Source: Pseudomonadota bacterium (GTDB lineage Bacteria > Pseudomonadota > Alphaproteobacteria > CACIAM-22H2). Taken from it: a stretch of 41,535 nucleotides of DNA. Made by a program: the position numbers and the translations under genes. The notes beneath the pieces are model-generated. The model searched no databases. It was not told the origin of the DNA and saw nothing but the letters and a program-made list of their open reading frames with translations. Shown here piece by piece: positions 8,851 to 17,185 of the stretch; within the stretch, counting starts at the first letter, position 1; each line of letters starts with the position of its first letter. The DNA lies in contig JACQDQ010000167.1 of the NCBI GenBank assembly GCA_016201015.1, positions 1 through 41,535 on the forward strand, in the 5' to 3' direction.

Positions 8851-9912
8851 TCAACTCCGCCGCCCGGCGCTCATCGCGCGCTCGATGCGAGCGCTGTAGC
8901 GCGACAGGCTGAAGCAGATCACGAAGAACACCGCGCCGGCGAAGAAATACGCGGTGGCCCGCACTTGGTCGCCGATCAGCCATTCCGGATCGACGATCCC
9001 GCCCTGCAGCACGCCGAGGAAGTCGAACAACCCGACGATCAGAATGATCGTCGTTTCCTTCACGACCGACACGCAGACATTGACGATGCCCGGCAGCGAC
9101 GCCGTGATCGCCTGCGGGATCACGATGCGCACGGCGATCTGCCACCGCCGCAGACCAAGCGCGATGCCGGCTTCGCTTTGCTGCCATGGCACCGACTGCA
9201 GGCCGCCGCGGAACACTTCCGCGAAATTCGTTGCGTTGAACAGCGTGAAGGCGACGAGCGCGCGCACCAGCTCGTTGATCTCGATTCCGGGCGGCATGAA
9301 CAGCGGGAACATGACGATCGCCAGGAACAGGATGCCGACCAGCGGTAACCCGCGCACGATGTCGATATAGCAGGCCGACACCGCCGCCACCACGCGCAGC
9401 GCCGAGCGCCGCCCAAAGGCGAGCAACAAGCCAAGTGGGATCGAGGTGCCGATCGTCCACGCTGCGACGGTGACGGTAAGCATCAGGCCGCCCCATTGCG
9501 CGGCCGGCACCGCTGGCAGGCCAAGCACGCCGCCGCGCAGCAAAATTCCGGCGACCGGCGGATAAGCGAAGAGTAGCCCGGCGGCGATCGCGGTCTTGCG
9601 GCGGATTCCGGGCAGCAGCAGCACGACGAGGCCGACCACGCCGATCAAAGCCGCAATGTTCACCCGCCAATGCTCGACCGGCGGATAGCGGCCGTAGAGA
9701 ATCTGGTTGGCGCGCATGCGGATGAACAACCAGCAGGCGGCGTCGCGAGCGGCGCAATCGCGGCCGGAGCTGCCGCTCCACACCGCATCCAGCAATGCCC
9801 ATCGGAACAGCTCCGGCAGTGTTGTCGCCAGCCAGACCAAAACGACGATGCTGAGCAGCGCATTGAGCGGCGTCGATACGCAACTGCGCAGGAAGTCGCG
9901 CATGCCCGCCAT
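8851..9912 (-). CDS. aapM: Polar amino-acid ABC transporter permease (AapM type)
   Basis: This 353-aa inner-membrane permease belongs to the His/Glu/Gln/Arg/opine family. It has a long N-terminal part with hydrophobic segments before the core domain, as in AapM. The core carries YIDIVRGLPLVGILF and the EAA-type loop QSEAGIALGLRRWQIAVRIVIPQAI, which contacts the ATPase. Its ATG lies 3 bp after the stop of the AapQ-like gene. No AapP ATPase gene follows: the next gene, after a regulatory gap, is an aminotransferase. The missing ATPase must come from elsewhere if the transporter works. Confidence 0.87.
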   Translation of the reverse strand: MAGMRDFLRSCVSTPLNALLSIVVLVWLATTLPELFRWALLDAVWSGSSGRDCAARDAACWLFIRMRANQILYGRYPPVEHWRVNIAALIGVVGLVVLLLPGIRRKTAIAAGLLFAYPPVAGILLRGGVLGLPAVPAAQWGGLMLTVTVAAWTIGTSIPLGLLLAFGRRSALRVVAAVSACYIDIVRGLPLVGILFLAIVMFPLFMPPGIEINELVRALVAFTLFNATNFAEVFRGGLQSVPWQQSEAGIALGLRRWQIAVRIVIPQAITASLPGIVNVCVSVVKETTIILIVGLFDFLGVLQGGIVDPEWLIGDQVRATAYFFAGAVFFVICFSLSRYSARIERAMSAGRRS

Positions 9913-9915
9913 GCG

Positions 9916-11127
9916 TCAGCGCTCGACCAACTGGACGCGGCGGTTGAACGCGTTTGCGGCCACCGCAATGCCAAGGCACAGCATCAGATAGGTGGCCATC
10001 GTTATGCCCATGATCTCAAGCGGTTGGCCGGTCTGGTTGAGCGCGGTGCCGGCGAAGATGAGCATGAGATCGGGATAGGCGATCGCCGCGCCCAAGGACG
10101 AGTTCTTGAGCAGGTGGATATATTGCCCGGCCAGCGGCGGCACAATGGCGCGTAGCGCCTGCGGCACGACGATTTGGAGATAGACGCGCCATCTGCGTAG
10201 ACCGAGCGCCAGCCCGGCCTCACTTTGGCCCTTGTCGACCGAGAGCACGCCGGCGCGCACCAGTTCGGCGATGAATGCTGCGCCATAGATGGTCAGGCCG
10301 ACGATCATCGCGACGAATTCCGGGATGATCGCCGCGCCGCCACGGAAATTGAAGCCGCTCAGCGTCGGTATGTCCCAGGATACAGGCGCGCCGGCCCATG
10401 ACCAGGCAAAGACCGGCAAGCCGAAAGCCAGCGCTGGTCCGATCCAGCGCGGCGACCACGCTTCGCCGGTGTCGACGCGATGCCGCCGCGCAAAGTGCCC
10501 CAGCATGATCCAGCCGGCGATGCCGGCGGCCACGGCCACGGTGAACGGAGCGAGCCCGGGCTCGGCGACCGGTGCGGCAACATACAGCCCGCGCTTGTTT
10601 AAGTACGCCACGCCGAGAAATTCGAGGCTTTGGCGCGGCAGCGGCAGCGTGCCGAGCACGGCGAAGTACCAGTAGAAGAGCTGCAGAAGCAGCGGGATAT
10701 TGCGCACCAGCTCGACATAGGCCGCCGCCACTGCAGCGACCAGCCGGTTGGTCGACAGCCGCGCGAGGCCGATGACGAAGCCCAACGCGGTCGCCAACGC
10801 GGCGCAAATTGCGGCGAGCACGACGGTGTTCAGCGTGGCTGCCACAAAGGCGACCAGATAGCTCGAGCGCTCCGAGTATTCGATCAGATGCTGCGCGATA
10901 TCGAATCCAGCAGGCCGCGCCAGAAAGCCGAAGCCGGTATGGACGTTCAGTCGAGCGATATTGGCCACGACGTTGCTGGCGATGAAACCGAACAAAGCGG
11001 CAAGCGCCAACAGTAGGCTGCCCTGAACCAGCAGCGCACGCGGTCCCATGCGTGCAAACGCCAAGCGCCTGGGCGGTGGCCGCTTCAGACCGGCGGCCGG
11101 GACTTGCACGACGGCATCGGTCATCAT
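9916..11127 (-). CDS. aapQ: Polar amino-acid ABC transporter permease (AapQ type)
   Basis: This 403-aa membrane permease pairs with the AapM-like protein. After a first hydrophobic helix it carries the segment characteristic of AapQ, HTGFGFLARPAGFDIAQ then LIEYSERSSYLVAF. It then has YVELVRNIPLLLQLFYWYF and the EAA loop QSEAGLALGLRRWRVYLQIVVPQAL. The ATG (followed by a second ATG) lies 28 bp after the stop of the AapJ-like gene. Rhizobial Aap systems import a broad range of L-amino acids; specificity here is unproven. Confidence 0.87.
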   Translation of the reverse strand: MMTDAVVQVPAAGLKRPPPRRLAFARMGPRALLVQGSLLLALAALFGFIASNVVANIARLNVHTGFGFLARPAGFDIAQHLIEYSERSSYLVAFVAATLNTVVLAAICAALATALGFVIGLARLSTNRLVAAVAAAYVELVRNIPLLLQLFYWYFAVLGTLPLPRQSLEFLGVAYLNKRGLYVAAPVAEPGLAPFTVAVAAGIAGWIMLGHFARRHRVDTGEAWSPRWIGPALAFGLPVFAWSWAGAPVSWDIPTLSGFNFRGGAAIIPEFVAMIVGLTIYGAAFIAELVRAGVLSVDKGQSEAGLALGLRRWRVYLQIVVPQALRAIVPPLAGQYIHLLKNSSLGAAIAYPDLMLIFAGTALNQTGQPLEIMGITMATYLMLCLGIAVAANAFNRRVQLVER

Positions 11128-11155
11128 CGGCCGCCCGTCACCGCGCCCGACGACC

Positions 11156-12175
11156 CTAGCGGATCGGCGGCGCGATCATCAGGCCGCCGTCGCGCCACAG
11201 CGCGTTCAAACCCAGGCCCAGCCGCAGCGGCGACTTGTCGCCGATGTTACGATCGAAGATCTCGCCGTAATTGCCGATCGCCTTGATCACGTTGTAGGCC
11301 CAGTCGGCCGACAGGCCGAGCTTCTGTCCCAAATTGTCGCCGACGCCGAGCAGCCGCTTCACTTCCGGATTGGTCGAGCCCTTGCGCAGCTCATCGACAT
11401 TCGCCGATGTAACCCCCAACTCCTCGGCCGCGATCGTCGCGTAGTAGGTCCAGCGCACGATATGAGACCACTGGTCGTCGCCCTGGCGCACGACCGGCCC
11501 GATCGGCTCCTTCGAAATCGTCTCGGGCAAAATGACATGATCCCCGGGGGTCTTCAGCGCCACGCTGCGCGAGGCGAGCGAGCCGCGATCGTTCGACCAG
11601 GCGTCGCATCGCCCCTCGTCATAGGCGAGACGGGTCGCGTCAGTGCCGTTGAAGGCAACGATCTTGTATTGCATGGCATGGGCGTTGAAATAGTCGGCGA
11701 CATTGAGTTCCGTCGTCGTGCCCTGGGCGACACAGATCGCCGCGCCCTTCAGTTCGTTCACGCTTTTGACGCCGAGCGACTTGCGCACCATGAAGCCCTG
11801 CCCGTCATAGAAGATGGCCATGGGAAACTCGACGCCGGAGCCGTTGTCGCGGTTGTAGGTCCAGGTGAAGCGGTGCGTCAGCACGTCGACGGTGCCGGCG
11901 GTCAACATGGTGAAGGCATCGCGCGGCTCGGCGACGCGGGTCTCGATCTTGCTTGCATCGCCGAACACGGCCGCCGCCAGCGCATGGCAAAAATCGATGT
12001 CGAAGCCGCGGAACTTTCCCTGATTGTCGGGAAACGCGAAGCCTGGATTGTTGGGTGCGGTGCCGCAGCGCACCACGTTGCGGGCCTTGACGTCGTCGAG
12101 CGTCGCGGCCTCAGCGGCCGACCACACCGCGGCCGCCGCCATCGCACCGAAGAAAACAATATTCCTGACAACCAT
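11156..12175 (-). CDS. aapJ: Amino-acid ABC transporter periplasmic binding protein (AapJ type)
   Basis: This binding protein of about 339 aa belongs to solute-binding family 3. A signal peptide is clear (MVVRNIVFFGAMAAAAVWSAAEA). The mature protein begins TLDDVKARNVVRCG, and GKFRGFDIDFCHALAAAVFGD is the usual lobe-1 signature. The ending DKSPLRLGLGLNALWRDGGL is typical of AapJ/BztA proteins. The start was set at the ATG after AGGAGAGGAGCGAAA; an upstream in-frame extension lacks a ribosome-binding site. It follows the ThDP enzyme gene by 41 bp and opens the aapJQM group. Confidence 0.9.
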   Translation of the reverse strand: MVVRNIVFFGAMAAAAVWSAAEAATLDDVKARNVVRCGTAPNNPGFAFPDNQGKFRGFDIDFCHALAAAVFGDASKIETRVAEPRDAFTMLTAGTVDVLTHRFTWTYNRDNGSGVEFPMAIFYDGQGFMVRKSLGVKSVNELKGAAICVAQGTTTELNVADYFNAHAMQYKIVAFNGTDATRLAYDEGRCDAWSNDRGSLASRSVALKTPGDHVILPETISKEPIGPVVRQGDDQWSHIVRWTYYATIAAEELGVTSANVDELRKGSTNPEVKRLLGVGDNLGQKLGLSADWAYNVIKAIGNYGEIFDRNIGDKSPLRLGLGLNALWRDGGLMIAPPIR

Positions 12176-12216
12176 TTTCGCTCCTCTCCTATTTCTTTCA
12201 ATAAGAGCTGCCGTGG

Positions 12217-13842
12217 TCAGCCGCGCACCTTCGGCAACTGGATAAACGGCCACGGGCTCGGCATCACGCCGCAGGGAACTTCGATCAAAATCGGCTCATT
12301 GGCACTGAAGGCCGACTCCAGCGCGCGCCGCAGCGCATCCGGCTTTTCCGCGCGCACGCCCTTGATGCCAAAACTTTCGGCAAGCCGGACGAAGTTGGGA
12401 TTCAGCAGGTCGCTGGCGATAACCCGATTGCCGTAATTCTCCTCCTGCATGCGGCGGACATTGCCGTAGGCGCTGTCGTTGAAGACGACCACCGCCAGCG
12501 GAATGCGATGGCGCACGCAGGTCGCCAGCTCCTGTACGTTGAACATGAAGCCGCCGTCGCCGGAGATCGAGACCACGGGCACGTCGGGTCGCGCGTCCTT
12601 GGCGCCGAGCGCGGTCGGAAAGCCCGAGCCGAGCGTGCCTTGGTAGCTCGACGACAGAAAGGCGCGCGGTCGATAAACCGGGAAGGCGATGCGCGAGGTG
12701 TAGCCAACCTGGGTCAACTCATCGACGAAGATGCCGTTCTCCGGCAGCACATCGCGGATCGCCCGCAGATAGGCAAGCTGCGGCTCGAGGACCGCCATCT
12801 CGCGCGCCACCTGCGCCTTGACCGCCGCGATCTCATCCTTGCGCGAAACAGCTTCAGGATGGCTGGCAAGTGCCGCCTCCAACCGCCGCAGCACCGCAGG
12901 CGCATCGCCGATCAGGGCCAGCGCCGGAGCGCGGAAGCGGGCGGGCTCGGTGGGATCGATGTCGATCCGGATCACTTTCAGCCGGTCGTCCACGCCCCAC
13001 AGCGCCAGCGGCGTCTGCAGACGCGTACCGATCGCCAGCACCACATCGCAGTACCTCCACAAGCGGTGCCCGGCCGGATAGTTCAGGCCGAGCGGGTGCC
13101 GATCATCGAGCACGCCGCGCCCCATGCGATAGCTCACCACCGGCGCCTGCAATCGTTCGGCAAGCCGCCGCACGGCATCCGCCGCCTCCAAGGCGCCGCC
13201 GCCGACGAAGATCAGCGGCCGCTTGGCGTTGGCCAACAGCGTGACCGCCTGCTCGAGAGCCGCCTCGTCGAGGGGCGGCTCCGGCTTGGGGCCGAGCGGC
13301 GCGGCGGGCGCGAACACGCCTTTCGTCTCCAGGATGTCGGGCGGGATTTCAATGCCGACGGGCCGCTGCCGGCCCGCGAGCATCTCCCGGAAGGCGAGTG
13401 CCACCTTGCTCGCGCCCTCGCCCGGCGTCGCGACGCGGTCCGCCCATTTGGTCAATGACTTCAGGATGCCGAGCTGGTCGGGGATTTCGTGCAGCAGGCC
13501 CAGGCCGCGGCCGATCGCCTTGCTCGCGATCTGGCCGGTCAGACAGAACACCGGCGCATTGGCGCCGTAGGCGGTCGACAGCGCCGCCGTGGTGTTCAGA
13601 AAGCCCGGTCCCGGAACGACCGAATAGAGCGACGGCCGTCCGGTCGCCATGGCCGCGCCCAAGGCCATGTACGCGGCACCCTGCTCATGGCGCGTGTGTA
13701 CTACGCGGACCGCCTCGCCCAGATCGAACAGCGCGTTGAAGAACCAGTCGTTCTGAACCCCGGGCAAGCCGTAGATCGTATTCACGCCATGGGCGACGAT
13801 GGTTCGCGCGACGGCCTCGGCGCAGGTCATTGTGGTGGTCAC
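12217..13842 (-). CDS. ThDP-dependent enzyme, acetolactate synthase large-subunit-like
   Basis: This 541-aa protein has the three-domain layout of the acetolactate synthase/benzoylformate decarboxylase family. The N-terminal domain has the catalytic glutamate E53 in RHEQGAAYMALG. The central domain includes KRPLIFVGGGALEAADAV, and the C-terminal domain has the ThDP-Mg motif GDGGFMFNVQEL followed by NDSAYGN. No regulatory-subunit gene is nearby and the genes around it are catabolic, so a 2-oxo acid decarboxylase or C-C lyase is at least as likely as acetolactate synthase. I chose a GTG start with TGGAG 5 bp upstream; the frame stays open further but overlaps the MmgE/PrpD gene. Confidence 0.85.
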   Translation of the reverse strand: MTTTMTCAEAVARTIVAHGVNTIYGLPGVQNDWFFNALFDLGEAVRVVHTRHEQGAAYMALGAAMATGRPSLYSVVPGPGFLNTTAALSTAYGANAPVFCLTGQIASKAIGRGLGLLHEIPDQLGILKSLTKWADRVATPGEGASKVALAFREMLAGRQRPVGIEIPPDILETKGVFAPAAPLGPKPEPPLDEAALEQAVTLLANAKRPLIFVGGGALEAADAVRRLAERLQAPVVSYRMGRGVLDDRHPLGLNYPAGHRLWRYCDVVLAIGTRLQTPLALWGVDDRLKVIRIDIDPTEPARFRAPALALIGDAPAVLRRLEAALASHPEAVSRKDEIAAVKAQVAREMAVLEPQLAYLRAIRDVLPENGIFVDELTQVGYTSRIAFPVYRPRAFLSSSYQGTLGSGFPTALGAKDARPDVPVVSISGDGGFMFNVQELATCVRHRIPLAVVVFNDSAYGNVRRMQEENYGNRVIASDLLNPNFVRLAESFGIKGVRAEKPDALRRALESAFSANEPILIEVPCGVMPSPWPFIQLPKVRG

Positions 13843-13855
13843 GGTCACTCCAATT

Positions 13856-15118
13856 TCAGGTGAGTAGATTGCGAAGGTCCAACGCCAGGCAGTCCTGTTC
13901 GCTCCGGCCGGGACAGGCTCGCTGGAACCGGTTCCGAATGAATTCCCGAGACAGCGGCTTGCCGGGATCGCCGTCGATCTCCAAGGCGGTCTCGGCAACG
14001 CGGTCTCCGCCGGCCAGCGCGATGGTAACCCGGGACGGCCAGCGCATGGGATATTCACGGTCGAGATCCGCGCCGGCCCGCACTTTGACCTTCGCGGCGA
14101 ACGCGATCAGCTCAGGCGAGGGGGCGGTGCCGCGGGCGACGTCGTCGAGCATATCGGGGCAAAGGATGGCTGCCGCGATCTGCATCCCTTGGCTGCTGAT
14201 CAGCGACAGCCGGTTGGCCGGATCGGCAGGCCGATTCAGCATGCCGAGATAGGCCCCAGGCACTTCGACCTCGATGGCAGCGATCTGCTCTGGCCGCAAC
14301 GCATGTCGATCGACCAGCGCGCGGAATGCGACCACGCCGTTCGCCGCCTGCCGCGACGTGCAAAACGGCTTGGCGGAGATCGCCAGTGCCGCCATCGGAT
14401 CGATCGGCGCGGCGAGTCGCTCGGCGGCGGAGTCGGGCAGCAAGCCGGCGTCAAGAGACGGGTCGGTGATCAGCCCCGCAGCCGCGGCGAACGCAGCCTT
14501 GAGTCCATCGGCGACCGCTTCCCCCACCAGATACCAGCGGCCGGGCAGCGGCGGCACCGTCTGGCCGACACGACTGACCGAACGCAGCAACGCCAAGCGC
14601 AACGCATGCGCCGTCCGCTCGGCGGGCAGCCGCAGCAGTGCCGCCGTGGTAGCTGCCGCGCCGAGCGGTGCAGCTGCCAGGGTCGGCCAGATTCCGCGCG
14701 CCAGCGCCGCAGCGCCGCCGAGCAGTCGGCCGTAGCGGAACAGCACGTCGTAGCCGACCGTAACCGCCCGCGCCGCCGCCGCGGGTGCGGTGCCATGCGC
14801 GGCGGCCAGCGCCAACGCCGGCGGCAGGATCGCGGCGCTTGGCGTGATGCAGGTTTCCAGATGGATGTCGTCGATCTCGGTCAGGCGGATCGTCCCGGCC
14901 GCCGCCGAAACCGCCGCCGGATCGATCCCCCCAGAGCTGCGATCGCCGAGCCGCCACGCTCCGATGCTATGGACCCGCGCCAGCGCGCGCCCCTCCTCGG
15001 TTGCGGCGCCGCTGAACAGAGCCGCGACGGTGTCGAGCACGCGCAGGCCGAGCGCGTCGAGCGGCAGGCTCGACGGAGCAAATGCGGCGATGCGCTCGGC
15101 AAGCACCTCAAGCGCCAT
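13856..15118 (-). CDS. MmgE/PrpD family protein
   Basis: This protein of about 420 aa has MmgE/PrpD features: an N-terminal helical domain (LDALGLRVLDTVAALFSGAA), the active-site region RLTEIDDIHLETCITPSAAILPPALALA, and the C-terminal half with AISAKPFCTSRQAANGVVAFRAL. The family includes 2-methylcitrate dehydratase and cis-aconitate decarboxylase, but most members are uncharacterised. Here it lies between a ThDP enzyme and creatinase-like proteins, so the substrate is unclear. Its ATG overlaps the end of the preceding M24 frame by 11 bp, and the ThDP gene starts 13 bp after its stop. It is intact although the gene before it is frameshifted. Confidence 0.82.
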   Translation of the reverse strand: MALEVLAERIAAFAPSSLPLDALGLRVLDTVAALFSGAATEEGRALARVHSIGAWRLGDRSSGGIDPAAVSAAAGTIRLTEIDDIHLETCITPSAAILPPALALAAAHGTAPAAAARAVTVGYDVLFRYGRLLGGAAALARGIWPTLAAAPLGAAATTAALLRLPAERTAHALRLALLRSVSRVGQTVPPLPGRWYLVGEAVADGLKAAFAAAAGLITDPSLDAGLLPDSAAERLAAPIDPMAALAISAKPFCTSRQAANGVVAFRALVDRHALRPEQIAAIEVEVPGAYLGMLNRPADPANRLSLISSQGMQIAAAILCPDMLDDVARGTAPSPELIAFAAKVKVRAGADLDREYPMRWPSRVTIALAGGDRVAETALEIDGDPGKPLSREFIRNRFQRACPGRSEQDCLALDLRNLLT

Positions 15119-16063
15119 CGTCGAACGCCGGCTGCACCAGCAGCGCCGCCGCCGCGCCGTCCATGCCGACCAGCGCTGGCGCGCCGAGCAGCACCGGCAG
15201 GCCATCGATCTCGACGGCGGCTTGAACCGAAACGAGCGCGCCGGGCGCCGGCGGCGCGGGTTCAGTCACCGTCGAACCCATCAGAGGGTCCAGCGGTTGG
15301 GCGACCCGGCAGCCCTCGACCAGCCACGATGCCAGGCCGGAGAATCCGGCCTCGCCCGGCAGTCCGGCGACCGCAGCGGCGAAGCGGTCGGTTGCCCGAG
15401 CGGCCGCCGATGCCCCGTCGCGACCTATCGTGCGCACCATGCGCACCCATATCCCCTTGTAGGCGACCGTGGCACGCAGCGCGAACGCGCGGCCCGTCGC
15501 TGTTGTCCCCTCCATGCGCACGAGTCGCCGGCTGCGCTCGAGGTCCGGCGCGGCCGCCACATAGACTTCCTCGGCGCCAAGAAGGCGCGCCTCGGCTTCA
15601 ACCGCCGCGATGGCCGCGGCCACGTTCAAATGCCGCGGCGATACTTCCGACAACGCGCGGTGCGCGATAGTCGCCGCCTTCGTCGCCAAAGCAATCTCGG
15701 CCGGATCGGCGCGCGCGCGCAGTTGCTCGACGACAGCGCTGCCGTTGCCGCTTCGCTGCCGACGCGTGGCGCACAGGTGACGCCGGCGGCGTGCGACGTG
15801 CGCTCGAGCCAGTCCTGAACCCGTTTCGACAGCGCGACGACCAGTTGCGGCCCGCCGGCGCGCAACAGCACCAGCAGTCCCTCCGACCAATACGGCACGA
15901 AGCCGGTGAACCACGACACGCCGGCCGGGCGCGTGTTGTTGGTGTAGAGGACCAGAGCGTCCAGGTTGGCCGCGGCCATTGCCGCCCGGGCGCGCTCGAC
16001 GCGCCGGTCGAACACCGCTTCCGGCAGTTCGGCCCTCGACCAGGCGATCAGACCGCGGCGCAT
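15108..16063 (-). pseudogene. Creatinase/M24-like protein, broken by a frameshift
   Basis: Two overlapping frames encode consecutive parts of one M24 protein. The first starts at 16063 with a creatinase-type N-terminal domain (RARAAMAAANLDALVLYTN, WFTGFVPYWSEGLLVLL). It stays family-like up to GVTCAPRVGSEAATA and then loses similarity. The second frame takes over at VVEQLRARADPAEIALATKA and continues as a peptidase M24-like fold to 15110. The switch lies at about 15735-15770 and needs one inserted base (or removal of two) to restore about 318 aa. No slippery heptamer is obvious, so I call it a frameshift mutation or assembly error. The second half shows no canonical M24 metal-ligand motifs. 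It is followed closely by an intact M24 homologue and MmgE/PrpD. Confidence 0.7.
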
Positions 16064-16079
16064 GCTTGCTCTCCTGCCG

Positions 16080-17177
16080 TCATGCCGGGACCTCGAACAA
16101 CTCGCGCGGCGTGCGGGTCAGCACATCGGCGCCGGTCGCGGTGACCACGACCGCATCGCCCAGCACCATGTAGCCGACCTCCGGATGATAGGTGTTCGGG
16201 TGCACGACGATGACCATGCCCGCCTCGAGCACGACGTCGACGTCCTCGAGGATGTGCGGCTTGCTGTCGACGAACATCCCCAGCCCGTGGCCGCGCACGC
16301 GGGTATATTTGTTGGTCACGTAGTCGCCGAGGCCGTATCTGCGAAATACGTCGTTCTCGGCGCGCGCCACATCGGCCGCCGTGACGCCCGGCCGCACCGC
16401 TGCAATGCCGACCTCCATCGCCTCGAGATAAACCCCAAAAGCCCGCTTCTGCGCGTCATTCGCCCGCCCGACGACCAGCGTCCGGCAGATTTGCGCGTAA
16501 TAGCCGTCGACCGCCGGTGTGAGCTCGGTGGTGACCAGGTCACCGGGCGCCAGCCGGCGCGGAGAGGGCGGTGCCATGCCGCGGACATCGACGCCGCCGG
16601 AGCCCATGATCATGAAATTGTCCGGGCAGCCCTTGGCGCGAAAGAACGCCTCGACGTCGGCGACCAGCTCATATTGCCGCCGCCCGGTCACCGCTGCGGC
16701 GCGGAACACGCCGTAACCGTCATCGGCGAGCTGGGCGGCGCGCCTGATGTCCGCAATCTCGCCCGGCAGCTTGTGCAGCAGCAGCTTGTCAACCAGCGCC
16801 GTGCCATCCTCGAGGGCGAAGCTGCGCCCGGCTTCGGTCAGCCAATGCGGCATGAAGCGGCGTGGCGCGGCGGCCAGCCGATGATTGGCCATGCGATCGA
16901 GATCGCCGCCGACCGCGCTCGCGACATCGCGGGCCAGACGAATGTCGAGGCCGGCGGTCTCGCCCTCCGCCCGTTCCACCTCGACCACGCTATCGAGAAA
17001 GAGCCGGCACGCGCCGTCCGCGGTCACCACGGCGAGCCCGTGGCCCTCCAGAATTCCGAAATCGGAGACATAGCGCAGATAGTCGCCTTGCCACGCATTG
17101 CCGTAGACCACCATGGCCTCGAGGCCCGCCTCGACCATCGCACCGACCAGGCGGCGGCGCCGTTCTTCAGCCAGCAT
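16080..17177 (-). CDS. M24 family (creatinase/aminopeptidase P-like) protein with substituted metal ligands
   Basis: This 365-aa protein has a creatinase N-terminal domain (about 1-125, including AMVVYGNAWQGDYLRYVSDFG) and a pita-bread catalytic domain. GHGLGMFVDSKPHI keeps the conserved histidine. The usual metal-ligand pattern D-D-H-E-E appears replaced: TTELTPAVDGYYAQICRT gives E and Q at the two Asp positions, and MVIVVHPN and VLGDAVVVT lack the two Glu. That argues against an ordinary metallopeptidase and for metal-independent, creatinase-like C-N hydrolysis, or an unknown role. It lies 8 bp after hyuB and 16 bp before the frameshifted M24 homologue; the two products may have formed a heteromer. 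Confidence 0.82.
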   Translation of the reverse strand: MLAEERRRRLVGAMVEAGLEAMVVYGNAWQGDYLRYVSDFGILEGHGLAVVTADGACRLFLDSVVEVERAEGETAGLDIRLARDVASAVGGDLDRMANHRLAAAPRRFMPHWLTEAGRSFALEDGTALVDKLLLHKLPGEIADIRRAAQLADDGYGVFRAAAVTGRRQYELVADVEAFFRAKGCPDNFMIMGSGGVDVRGMAPPSPRRLAPGDLVTTELTPAVDGYYAQICRTLVVGRANDAQKRAFGVYLEAMEVGIAAVRPGVTAADVARAENDVFRRYGLGDYVTNKYTRVRGHGLGMFVDSKPHILEDVDVVLEAGMVIVVHPNTYHPEVGYMVLGDAVVVTATGADVLTRTPRELFEVPA

Positions 17178-17185
17178 GACGTCGC

